Origin: Deltaproteobacteria bacterium
GTDB lineage: Bacteria > Desulfobacterota > Binatia > Binatales > Binataceae
Direction: 5' to 3'
Length of the DNA: 13,246 nucleotides
Assembly: GCA_021780585.1 (NCBI GenBank)
Contig: JAJXYM010000201.1
Coordinates: 1-13,246 of the forward strand
The notes beneath the pieces were generated by a model. The model was not told where the DNA came from. It saw only the letters and a list, made by a program, of their open reading frames with translations, and made no database searches. Position numbers and translations under genes: made by a program. Below, in pieces: positions 7,031 through 12,379 of this stretch (positions within the stretch are counted from its first letter, which is position 1; the number at the start of each line of letters is the position of its first letter).

Positions 7031-7168
7031 CGAATCCTCCGCCGCGGCCCTTGACGCCGCGCAATTCGTACTTAGTTTCATCTCAGCGGTTGAGCGGGGC
7101 GAACGACAACGAGCCAGCTCGGCCGGAATATTGAATAATCATTTCGGTTTCGGCCGAAGGAGGATTTG
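7031..7168 (+). promoter_or_regulatory. Candidate structured 5' leader of hsp20 with an anti-ribosome-binding-site arm
   Basis: CGAATCCTCC (7031-7040) can pair with GGAGGATTTG (7159-7168) over ten consecutive positions including one G-U pair, which would bury the hsp20 ribosome-binding site and its spacer. Nearer the start, TTCGG (7143-7147) can pair with CCGAA (7154-7158), and alternatively TCGGCCG (7119-7125) with CGGCCGA (7151-7157); these two are mutually exclusive. Leaders of small heat-shock genes often act as RNA thermometers (ROSE, fourU). Whether the transcript includes 7031 is unknown. A CATAAT hexamer at 7019-7024 would place a start there, but no -35 element is visible. Confidence 0.3.
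7157..7163 (+). promoter_or_regulatory. Strong ribosome-binding site of hsp20
   Basis: AAGGAGG, a perfect anti-16S match, ends 6 bases before the ATG at 7170. It decides the start codon: the frame is open back to a TTG at 7131, but that has no such site and would add residues foreign to the family. Confidence 0.85.
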
Positions 7169-7169
7169 G

Positions 7170-7586
7170 ATGGAACTGTTTTTCGAAAACGGCGTCGTGG
7201 GAAATCGCTGGCTGCGCAATCAAATGAGCGGACTGATGCGGGATGCGCAGCCCGGTCCGCGCCGGCTGACGCCGCCGGTGGACGTGATCGAGGACAAGGA
7301 CGGTTACCGCTTCCACTTCGAGATGGCGGGCCTGAAGAACGATTCGATTACCGTGCGGGTGGAAGACGGCAAGCTGATCGTCGAGGCCGAGCGCAAACGT
7401 CCGGAATGGCCGCGTGAGGCGTCGGTGCGGATGGCCGAGCGCGCGTGGGGCCAATTGCGGCGCGTCTTCGAGTTGCCGAAGGACGCGAGCGCCGAGCGGG
7501 TGAGCGCGAGCTATCGCGACGGCGTACTGGAAGTTGTGGTCGAGAAACGGCCGGAGACCAAGCCGGTCAAGATCCAGATCAACTGA
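7170..7586 (+). CDS. Hsp20/alpha-crystallin family small heat-shock protein
   Basis: Small heat-shock proteins are ATP-independent holdases that bind unfolding proteins as large oligomers in the cytosol. The 138-residue product has a short N-terminal arm (1-35), an alpha-crystallin domain from PPVDVIEDKDGYRFHFEMAG to about residue 127 including the hallmark DGVLEVVVEK (117-126, GVL at 118-120), and a C-terminal IQI (135-137), the I-x-I anchor used for oligomer assembly. Everything needed for function is present and the length is typical. The start is set by the strong ribosome-binding site. No CIRCE element is visible; an RNA-structure control of translation is possible (see the leader entry). 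A hairpin terminator follows, so it is probably its own unit, next to lemA and the M48 protease. Confidence 0.94.
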   Translation: MELFFENGVVGNRWLRNQMSGLMRDAQPGPRRLTPPVDVIEDKDGYRFHFEMAGLKNDSITVRVEDGKLIVEAERKRPEWPREASVRMAERAWGQLRRVFELPKDASAERVSASYRDGVLEVVVEKRPETKPVKIQIN

Positions 7587-7593
7587 CGTCGTG

Positions 7594-7630
7594 CGCCGGG
7601 CGGACGGAAGCTTTCCTGTTCCGCCCGGCG
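7594..7630 (+). terminator. Strong stem-loop after hsp20
   Basis: CGCCGGGCGGA (7594-7604) and TCCGCCCGGCG (7620-7630) are exact reverse complements, 11 bp, and the loop contains a second small pairing (GGAA 7606-7609 with TTCC 7613-7616). It starts 7 bases after the hsp20 stop. The sequence after it is TGACGCGCG with no T-run, so it is a factor-dependent or T-less terminator candidate, or an RNA stabiliser. Confidence 0.55.
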
Positions 7631-7718
7631 TGACGCGCGAACCGCCGCCGCCGTCGCGCCGATCGTGATTCGGCGCCGCCCGCCGCCGGCTGGCTTTAAT
7701 TACCCGTCGCAAGTGGCG

Positions 7719-7724
7719 CATAAT
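7719..7724 (+). promoter_or_regulatory. Possible -10 element of the lemA promoter
   Basis: CATAAT lies 33 bases before the lemA start in an AT-richer island. Seventeen bases upstream is TTAATT (7696-7701), a poor -35 match. The hexamer lies two bases before, and overlaps, the palindrome at 7721. Supported only by position and partial consensus. Confidence 0.3.
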
Positions 7725-7735
7725 CAGCCTGATTA
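7721..7735 (+). promoter_or_regulatory. Palindromic operator candidate TAATCAGcCTGATTA
   Basis: TAATCAG (7721-7727) and CTGATTA (7729-7735) are perfect reverse complements with one central base. The AT-rich palindrome stands out from the GC-rich surroundings and overlaps the presumed -10 and transcription start of lemA, ahead of an AAAGGAAAGG purine run (7735-7744). That is a typical place and shape for a dimeric repressor site. No regulator gene is in the window to pair it with. Confidence 0.4.
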
Positions 7736-7756
7736 AAGGAAAGGCGGCGACCCATC

Positions 7757-8320
7757 ATGACCGTCGTGCTGATTGTTCTGGCGCTGATCGTGGTGTACGC
7801 GATAGTGGCGTACAACTCGCTGGTGCGCACGCGCAATGAAGTCGATAACGCGTGGCGCCAGATCGACGTCCAGCTCAAACGCCGCCATGATCTCATTCCC
7901 AACCTGGTCGAGGCCGTCAAAGGCTACATGGAGTTCGAACGCGATACGCTGACCCGCGTGGTCGAAGCGCGCAATCGCGCGGTCGCCGCGCCCGATCAGG
8001 AAGCTCGCGTCGCGGCCGAAAACCAGCTTACCGCCGGCCTCGGGCGGCTGCTCGCCGTGATGGAGAACTATCCGCAACTCAAGTCGGACCAGAACGTGAT
8101 GCAGTTGCAGGAGCAGCTTACCACGACCGAAAACCAGATCGCTTACTCGCGTCAGGCCTACAATGACGCGGTGCTCGGCCTCAACACGAAGATCCAGAGC
8201 TTTCCGACCAATCTGATCGCGAATAATTTCGGCTTCCGGACGGCCGAATACTTCAAGGCCGCGCCCGAGGATGAAGCGCTGCCGAAAGTCGATCTGTCGC
8301 TGGGCGCGCCGCGCGCGTGA
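7757..8320 (+). CDS. lemA: LemA family membrane protein
   Basis: The LemA family is widespread and of unsettled function, regularly encoded beside HtpX-type M48 proteases. The 187-residue protein has one N-terminal membrane anchor (about 2-19, VVLIVLALIVVYAIVAY) followed by the defining block NSLVRTRNEVDNAWRQIDVQLKRRHDLIPNLVEAVKGYM (20-58). Helical coiled segments follow, with the conserved ENQIAYSRQAYNDAVLGLNTKIQSFPTNLIA region (125-155) and GF.....YF near 159-166. Length is normal for the family. A purine-rich run 12-20 bases upstream is a weak ribosome-binding site. The M48 protease gene follows 89 bases later on the same strand, so the two are likely co-transcribed. Family assignment is certain; a role in membrane stress or as a protease partner is inferred from the pairing. 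Confidence 0.95.
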   Translation: MTVVLIVLALIVVYAIVAYNSLVRTRNEVDNAWRQIDVQLKRRHDLIPNLVEAVKGYMEFERDTLTRVVEARNRAVAAPDQEARVAAENQLTAGLGRLLAVMENYPQLKSDQNVMQLQEQLTTTENQIAYSRQAYNDAVLGLNTKIQSFPTNLIANNFGFRTAEYFKAAPEDEALPKVDLSLGAPRA

Positions 8321-8409
8321 GCGCCCGACGCGCGGACGCATGGCGGCATCACCGTTTCGACCAATAACGGCCAGCGCGTGCGTCGCGCCGCGCCGCGCGA
8401 ACGATCGCG

Positions 8410-9450
8410 ATGGCTGAACCGCGCGACAGTTTCTGGCGGCTCGAACGCAAAAATCGCCGCGAGACCGCGCTGCTGGTCGCCGTGTTCGTGACCTTGTTCA
8501 CGGCGCTCGGCGGCGGTCTCGATTTTCTCGCCGGCAATCTGCGCCTGATCGACGGCCGGCTGGTTGGCGCGCCGATCCTGACGATCGTCGCGTTCGGCTT
8601 CGGCCTGCTGCAGGCGCTGCTCTCCTATTACGGCGGAGCCTCGTTGGTGCTGCTGTCGGTGCATGCGCGTCCGCTCGCGGCGGATTCCGTCAAGCATCAG
8701 ATGACGCTTGACGTGATTCACGAGATGGCGCTGGCGGCGCGGATGCCGACGCCGCGCGCCTATATCATCGACGATCCCGCGCCCAACGCCTTCGCCACCG
8801 GCCGCGATCCGGCGCATTCCGTTATCTGCGTTACTGCCGGGCTGATCGAGCGGATGGATCGCGAAGAGCTGCAGGGCGTGCTCGGCCACGAGATGGCGCA
8901 TGTCCGCGATTACGACATCCGCACCATGATGATGATCGCGGTGCTGGTCGGCGGCGTCGCGATGTTGGCGGATTTCGTCTGGCGATGGTCGTGGTTCGGC
9001 GGCTTCGGCGCCGCCGGGAATCGCGGGCGCGGGAGCGGCGATCGCGACGGCGAGAGCGGCGAAGCGGGCGCGCTGATCGCGCTTGCGGTGTTTATCCTGG
9101 CCGCCCTGGCGCCGATTTTCTCGCAACTGCTCGCGATGGCGGTGTCGCGCCAGCGCGAGTATCTGGCCGACGCCGCGTCGGTCGAATTTACGCGCAATCC
9201 CCGCGCCCTGCTCCGCGCGCTCGAAGAGATCGCGCGTATCGAGTCGCCCTTGCGCAACGCCTCGCGCGGCGTCGCCCATCTGTTCATCGTCAATCCGCTG
9301 CAGGGCGCGGACGATAACGACGAAGATTTCCTCAGCAACCTGTTATCGACCCATCCGCCGCTCGGCCGCCGGATCGCGCGATTGCGCGCGCTCGCCGGCG
9401 AGACTCCGGCGCCCGCGCCGGCCGCCGCGCAATCCGGACCGCCAGCCTGA
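8410..9450 (+). CDS. htpX: HtpX-like M48 family membrane zinc metalloprotease
   Basis: M48 proteases of this type degrade misfolded or damaged membrane proteins from the inner membrane. The 346-residue product has two N-terminal membrane segments (about 20-42 and 52-83), the PNAFATGRDP segment (125-134), the zinc-binding HEMAH (160-164, ligands His160 and His164, catalytic Glu161), and the third ligand Glu250 in RQREYLADAASVEF. Two further hydrophobic stretches (about 173-190 and 219-244) flank a Gly/Arg/Asp-rich loop (195-219), and STHPPLGRRI is near the end. It is longer than E. coli HtpX because of the loop and an Ala/Pro-rich tail. The start at 8410 has no clear ribosome-binding site. lemA immediately upstream is the common partner. 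Its stop codon abuts the smpB stop on the other strand with no gap. Confidence 0.93.
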   Translation: MAEPRDSFWRLERKNRRETALLVAVFVTLFTALGGGLDFLAGNLRLIDGRLVGAPILTIVAFGFGLLQALLSYYGGASLVLLSVHARPLAADSVKHQMTLDVIHEMALAARMPTPRAYIIDDPAPNAFATGRDPAHSVICVTAGLIERMDREELQGVLGHEMAHVRDYDIRTMMMIAVLVGGVAMLADFVWRWSWFGGFGAAGNRGRGSGDRDGESGEAGALIALAVFILAALAPIFSQLLAMAVSRQREYLADAASVEFTRNPRALLRALEEIARIESPLRNASRGVAHLFIVNPLQGADDNDEDFLSNLLSTHPPLGRRIARLRALAGETPAPAPAAAQSGPPA

Positions 9451-9936
9451 TCAGCGATTGCGGTCCTTGAGCGTCCGCTCGAGCTCGCGCCGCATGCTCT
9501 TGCGCGCGATCGCCTCGCGCTTGTCGTAGAGCCGCTTGCCCTTGGCCAGCGCAATCTCGACCTTGGCGCGCCCGTCGCGAAAATAAATCTTGAGCGGCAC
9601 CAGCGAATAGCCCCGCTCGCGCACCTTTCCCCACAATCGTTCGATCTCCCGCCGATGCATCAGCAGCTTGCGCGGCCGCGTCTCCTTGTGGCTGAACTGC
9701 CCGGCCGGCGCGTAGGCGCCGATATGCACGCCGTGCAGATACGCCTCGCCGCTTTTGATCCGCGCGTAGCTGTCGCGCAGGTTGGCGCGATGCGCCCGCA
9801 GCGACTTCACCTCCGTCCCCGTCAGCGCCATTCCCGCCTCGAGCGTCTCCTCGACGAAGAAGTCGTGGCGCGCCTTGCGATTGTCGGCGACGAGTTCGTA
9901 CCCGTCTTGTGCGCCTTGCCGTTTTTCTTGAGCCAT
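9451..9936 (-). CDS. smpB: SsrA-binding protein SmpB
   Basis: SmpB binds tmRNA and delivers it to stalled ribosomes for trans-translation. The 161-residue product contains the conserved NRKARHDFFVEETLEAGMALTGTEVKSLR core (19-47), SYARIKSGEAYLHGVHIG (56-73), the HKETRPRKLLMHRREIERL block (83-101) and the basic C-terminal tail AKGKRLYDKREAIARKSMRRELE (131-153) that reaches into the decoding centre. Length and motifs are standard. The upstream sequence shows no good ribosome-binding site; a TATAAT hexamer on the minus strand at 9994-9989 probably belongs to its promoter. The tmRNA gene ssrA, sometimes adjacent, is not seen in this window. The gene is convergent with the M48 protease with the two stop codons touching. 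Confidence 0.97.
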   Translation of the reverse strand: MAQEKRQGAQDGYELVADNRKARHDFFVEETLEAGMALTGTEVKSLRAHRANLRDSYARIKSGEAYLHGVHIGAYAPAGQFSHKETRPRKLLMHRREIERLWGKVRERGYSLVPLKIYFRDGRAKVEIALAKGKRLYDKREAIARKSMRRELERTLKDRNR

Positions 9937-9988
9937 CCGCGTAAGAGTCTAGTCGTCGCGGCCGCGCGGTTGTAGAGAGACGCCGCCG

Positions 9989-9994
9989 ATTATA
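9989..9994 (-). promoter_or_regulatory. Likely -10 element for smpB
   Basis: The minus strand reads TATAAT here, a perfect -10 hexamer, 52 bases before the smpB start codon. No TTGACA-like -35 is found at 16-18 bases upstream, where the sequence is GC-rich. The hexamer sits in the loop of a small hairpin (CCGCCG/CGGCGG, 9983-10002). Confidence 0.4.
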
Positions 9995-10154
9995 GACGGC
10001 GGGGCCTCGCGTCCGCGCGATCGCCGCAATCAAATCCGCGCCGATCCGCAAAATCGGAGCAACCATCAATTAGCGCGCGGCGCCTGTCGCCTTAATCCGC
10101 GCGCAATCCCGCGCTGTTACTCCCATTCCCGGTGATTGGTCGGGGGCTTTTGCA

Positions 10155-10253
10155 ATGACGCATTACGCGCCCTCGGGCGGATGGCTCTGGTTTGCGCTCG
10201 GCTCCGCGGCGGCGGCGATGGCCGTCTTCGCGGTCGCGATCGCGCATCTCTGA
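10155..10253 (+). CDS. Possible 32-residue membrane micropeptide
   Basis: The ORF starts ATGACGCATTAC and ends CATCTCTGA. The peptide begins MTHYAPSGG and continues WLWFALGSAAAAMAVFAVAI then AHL, which is one hydrophobic helix long enough to span a membrane with a short polar N-terminus. GGGGG (10142-10146) lies 8 bases before the ATG as a possible ribosome-binding site. It is in the leader of the phosphoesterase, 92 bases before that start, and in a different frame from it. It may be a small membrane protein or a leader peptide; GC-rich, alanine-coding DNA can also produce such frames by chance. I do not recognise it. Confidence 0.4.
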   Translation: MTHYAPSGGWLWFALGSAAAAMAVFAVAIAHL

Positions 10254-10278
10254 GCCGCTCCGCGCGAGTGCGCACGTT

Positions 10279-10325
10279 CGGGGAACGCCGCGAATCCGGC
10301 GTTCCCCGGATGGAATTGTCCATCC
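10279..10325 (+). promoter_or_regulatory. Tandem stem-loops directly upstream of the phosphoesterase ribosome-binding site
   Basis: First stem: CGGGGAACGCCG (10279-10290) pairs exactly with CGGCGTTCCCCG (10297-10308) around CGAATC. Second stem: GATGGA (10309-10314) pairs with TCCATC (10319-10324) around ATTG; G10308 could join either. The first ends where the second begins, and AGGGAGGAGA follows 6 bases later. There is no T-run. The position suggests control of translation or message stability, or termination of a short leader transcript carrying the 32-codon ORF. Confidence 0.45.
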
Positions 10326-10345
10326 ATGCCAGGGAGGAGAAATCG

Positions 10346-12271
10346 ATGAAGCACAACAGGCGCAAACGGATCACGGCCGCGCTGGCCGCGGGCGCGACGC
10401 TGCTGGCGCAGCTCGCCGCGCCGGTCGCTTGGGCGAAAGCCAACTCGGGCGCCGGGTCGAACGACAACCGAACGCGTACGCCGATCAAGCACGTGATGCT
10501 GATCATCGGCGAGAACCGCTCGTTCGACAACGTCTTCGGAACCTACGTGCCGCCGGCGGGGCAGAGCGTATGGAACCTGCTGTCGGAGGGCATCGTCAAT
10601 CCCGACGGCACGCCCGGACCGAACGCCGGGATCGCGACCCAGTATCAGGCGACCGATACGACCACGTTCCAGATCAATCCGGCCAAGACCGCGCCCTACG
10701 CGACTCTGCCGGCGCCCAAAGTCGGCGGTCCGACCAATCCCTATTTCAACAACGTCAGCGCGGCCGAGGCCGTCGAACCCGCCCTGCCGCTGTATGACTA
10801 TTACATGCTCACGATCGGCGGAACCGGCCTGAGCGGCGGGCTGGATACGCGCTTTCTCGTCGACGGCGCGCTGTCCAACAATCCTTTCGATATCACCAAC
10901 TATATTTCCTACGACGATTACGCCGGCAGTCCCGTCCATCGCTTCTTCCAGATGTGGCAGGAGACCGACTGCGATATCAGCAAGGCGAGCGCGCGGAATC
11001 CCAGCGGATGCCAGATGGATCTGTTCCCGTTCGTCGAGACCACCGTCGCCACCGGCGGCAACGGCAATCCTGAACCGGCGAATTTCACCGGCGAAGGCTC
11101 GATCGCGATGGGCTTTTACAACAACCTGGCGGGCGACGTTCCCTACTTCACCCAGCTCGCCCAACAATACGCCCTCAGCGACAATTACCATCAGGCGGTG
11201 ATGGGCGGCACGGGCGCGAATCATATCGCGATCGGCTACGGCACGGGAATTTACTGGGCCAACAGCGACGGCACGCCGGGAGTTCCGCCATTCAACCAGA
11301 TCGAAAATCCGGATCCGCAGCCGGGCACGAATAATTACTACACGCAGGACGGCTACAGCGGCGGTTCCTACGTCAATTGCGCGGATTCGACCCAGCCCGG
11401 CGTCGCGCCGATCATGGATTATCTCAATGCGCTCCCGTACAAGCCGTTCAACGACGGCAATTGCGCGAAGGGGGCCTATTACATCGTCAATAACTATAAT
11501 CCCGCCTATCTTGGGACCGGCCAGGAGCTCTACCAGGGCGGACCCTCCGATTTCACGATTCCGCCCACCCAGCAGCCGAATCTCGGCCTGCTCCTGTCCG
11601 CGAATAACGTGTCGTGGAGCTACTACGGCGAGGGCTGGGGCAACGGAACCGAAACCGGCGAGGACGCGACCTATTGCAATATCTGCAATCCGTTCCTCTA
11701 CTCGCAGCAGATCATGACCAATCCGTCGCTGCGGGCGAACCTGAAAGGCATTCACGATCTCTATTCCGATATCCAGGCGGGAACCCTGCCCGCCGTCACG
11801 ATCGTCAAGCCCGACGGCTTCCTCGACGGCCATCCGGCCTCGTCGAAGTTCGAGCTGTTCGAGGCCTTCTGCCACAAGATCATCGATATGGTGCAGTCGA
11901 ATCAGAAATTATGGAAAGACACCGCGATCGTGATCACCGTTGACGAAGGCGGCGGCTACTACGATTCGGGCTATATCCAGCCGATCGATTTTCTCGGCGA
12001 CGGCACGCGCATCCCGATGCTGGTGGTGTCGCCCTACGCGGAGGGCGGCCACGTGGTGCACGACTACTACGACCACGTCTCCTTCGCGAAGTTCGTCGAG
12101 GCCAACTGGAAACTGCCGGCGATTTCGCCCGCCAGCCGCGACAATCTGCCCGATCCGGTCGCGACCACGGCGAATCCCTACGCGCCGACCAACGGTCCGG
12201 CGATCGGCGATCTGATGGGGATGTTCACCTTCCATTATCACCATCACGATCATCCGCACGGCCATAAGTAG
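10346..12271 (+). CDS. Secreted phosphoesterase, AcpA acid phosphatase / phospholipase C family
   Basis: The family (PF04185) hydrolyses phosphate mono- or diesters outside the cytoplasm. The 641-residue protein starts MKHNRRKRITAALAAGATLL with a hydrophobic core and an AWA cleavage site near residue 30; the RR pair makes Tat export conceivable though the motif is imperfect. Conserved blocks: IKHVMLIIGENRSFDNVFGTY (47-67, metal-binding Glu56-Asn57), LSDNYHQAVMGGTGANH (277-293, Thr289 at the probable nucleophile position), YCNICNPF (443-450), VTIVKPDGF, ITVDEGGGYYD (530-540, Asp533-Glu534 metal ligands) and HDYYDHVSF (572-580). The start is fixed by GGAGGAGA (10333-10340) 5 bases before ATG 10346. 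The C-terminus is histidine-rich (seven His in the last 12 residues). Phosphatase versus phospholipase C activity cannot be decided; the layout looks closer to AcpA-type acid phosphatases. Confidence 0.9.
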   Translation: MKHNRRKRITAALAAGATLLAQLAAPVAWAKANSGAGSNDNRTRTPIKHVMLIIGENRSFDNVFGTYVPPAGQSVWNLLSEGIVNPDGTPGPNAGIATQYQATDTTTFQINPAKTAPYATLPAPKVGGPTNPYFNNVSAAEAVEPALPLYDYYMLTIGGTGLSGGLDTRFLVDGALSNNPFDITNYISYDDYAGSPVHRFFQMWQETDCDISKASARNPSGCQMDLFPFVETTVATGGNGNPEPANFTGEGSIAMGFYNNLAGDVPYFTQLAQQYALSDNYHQAVMGGTGANHIAIGYGTGIYWANSDGTPGVPPFNQIENPDPQPGTNNYYTQDGYSGGSYVNCADSTQPGVAPIMDYLNALPYKPFNDGNCAKGAYYIVNNYNPAYLGTGQELYQGGPSDFTIPPTQQPNLGLLLSANNVSWSYYGEGWGNGTETGEDATYCNICNPFLYSQQIMTNPSLRANLKGIHDLYSDIQAGTLPAVTIVKPDGFLDGHPASSKFELFEAFCHKIIDMVQSNQKLWKDTAIVITVDEGGGYYDSGYIQPIDFLGDGTRIPMLVVSPYAEGGHVVHDYYDHVSFAKFVEANWKLPAISPASRDNLPDPVATTANPYAPTNGPAIGDLMGMFTFHYHHHDHPHGHK

Positions 12272-12315
12272 AAGACGCCGGCCGGGCGTGCGATTCACGC
12301 CGATAGGTCGATAAC

Positions 12316-12345
12316 CGGCCGGTCCGCCGCGCGGCGGACCGGCCG
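12316..12345. terminator. 30-bp perfect palindrome between convergent genes
   Basis: CGGCCGGTCCGCCGC (12316-12330) is the exact reverse complement of GCGGCGGACCGGCCG (12331-12345), with no spacer. It lies 44 bases after the phosphoesterase stop and 34 bases beyond the stop of the convergent MetE-like gene, so a bidirectional terminator is the natural reading. No T-run follows on either strand. Confidence 0.6.
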
Positions 12346-12379
12346 CTCTTCATTCAGGCGGAAATCTCCGCGCGACGCG

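Larger units (their letters stand above)
9937..10345. other. Roughly 400-base intergenic/leader region between smpB and the phosphoesterase
   Basis: No ordinary gene is seen here. It holds the smpB promoter candidate, several stem-loops (10041-10057, weak; 10073-10104, GCGCGCGG with CCGCGCGC; and two strong ones at 10279-10325), a 32-codon ORF (10155-10253) and the ribosome-binding site of the phosphoesterase. The phosphoesterase frame is open back to 10136, but residues coded there do not look like a protein N-terminus, and the signal peptide begins at 10346. Confidence 0.5.

Noticed and set aside
6111..7064. 317-codon open frame on the minus strand over the methyltransferase and the small ORF
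   Set aside because: Arg-dominated translation in a shifted frame of the real methyltransferase; no motifs.
7051..7074. TTGACG (7051-7056) and TACTTA (7069-7074) as an hsp20 promoter
   Set aside because: Spacing is only 12 bases, far below the usual 16-18, and neither a sigma-32 consensus nor a CIRCE element is present.
8340..8417. 25-codon ORF between lemA and the M48 protease whose stop overlaps the protease start (ATGGCTGA)
   Set aside because: The overlap suggests translational coupling, but there is no ribosome-binding site and the peptide is nondescript; not enough to call a gene.
8158..9279. 373-codon open frame opposite lemA and the M48 protease
   Set aside because: Antisense shadow of two genes with complete family motifs; composition is Arg/His/Gln-rich and low in hydrophobic residues.
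9937..10135. ssrA (tmRNA) next to smpB
   Set aside because: No tRNA-Ala-like ends, T-loop GGTTCGAATCC-type sequence or tag-peptide frame is visible in the gap.
10163..11875. 570-codon open frame on the minus strand opposite the phosphoesterase
   Set aside because: It is the mirror of a well-supported gene in GC-rich DNA; its translation is rich in Arg, Gly and Val with no recognisable domain.
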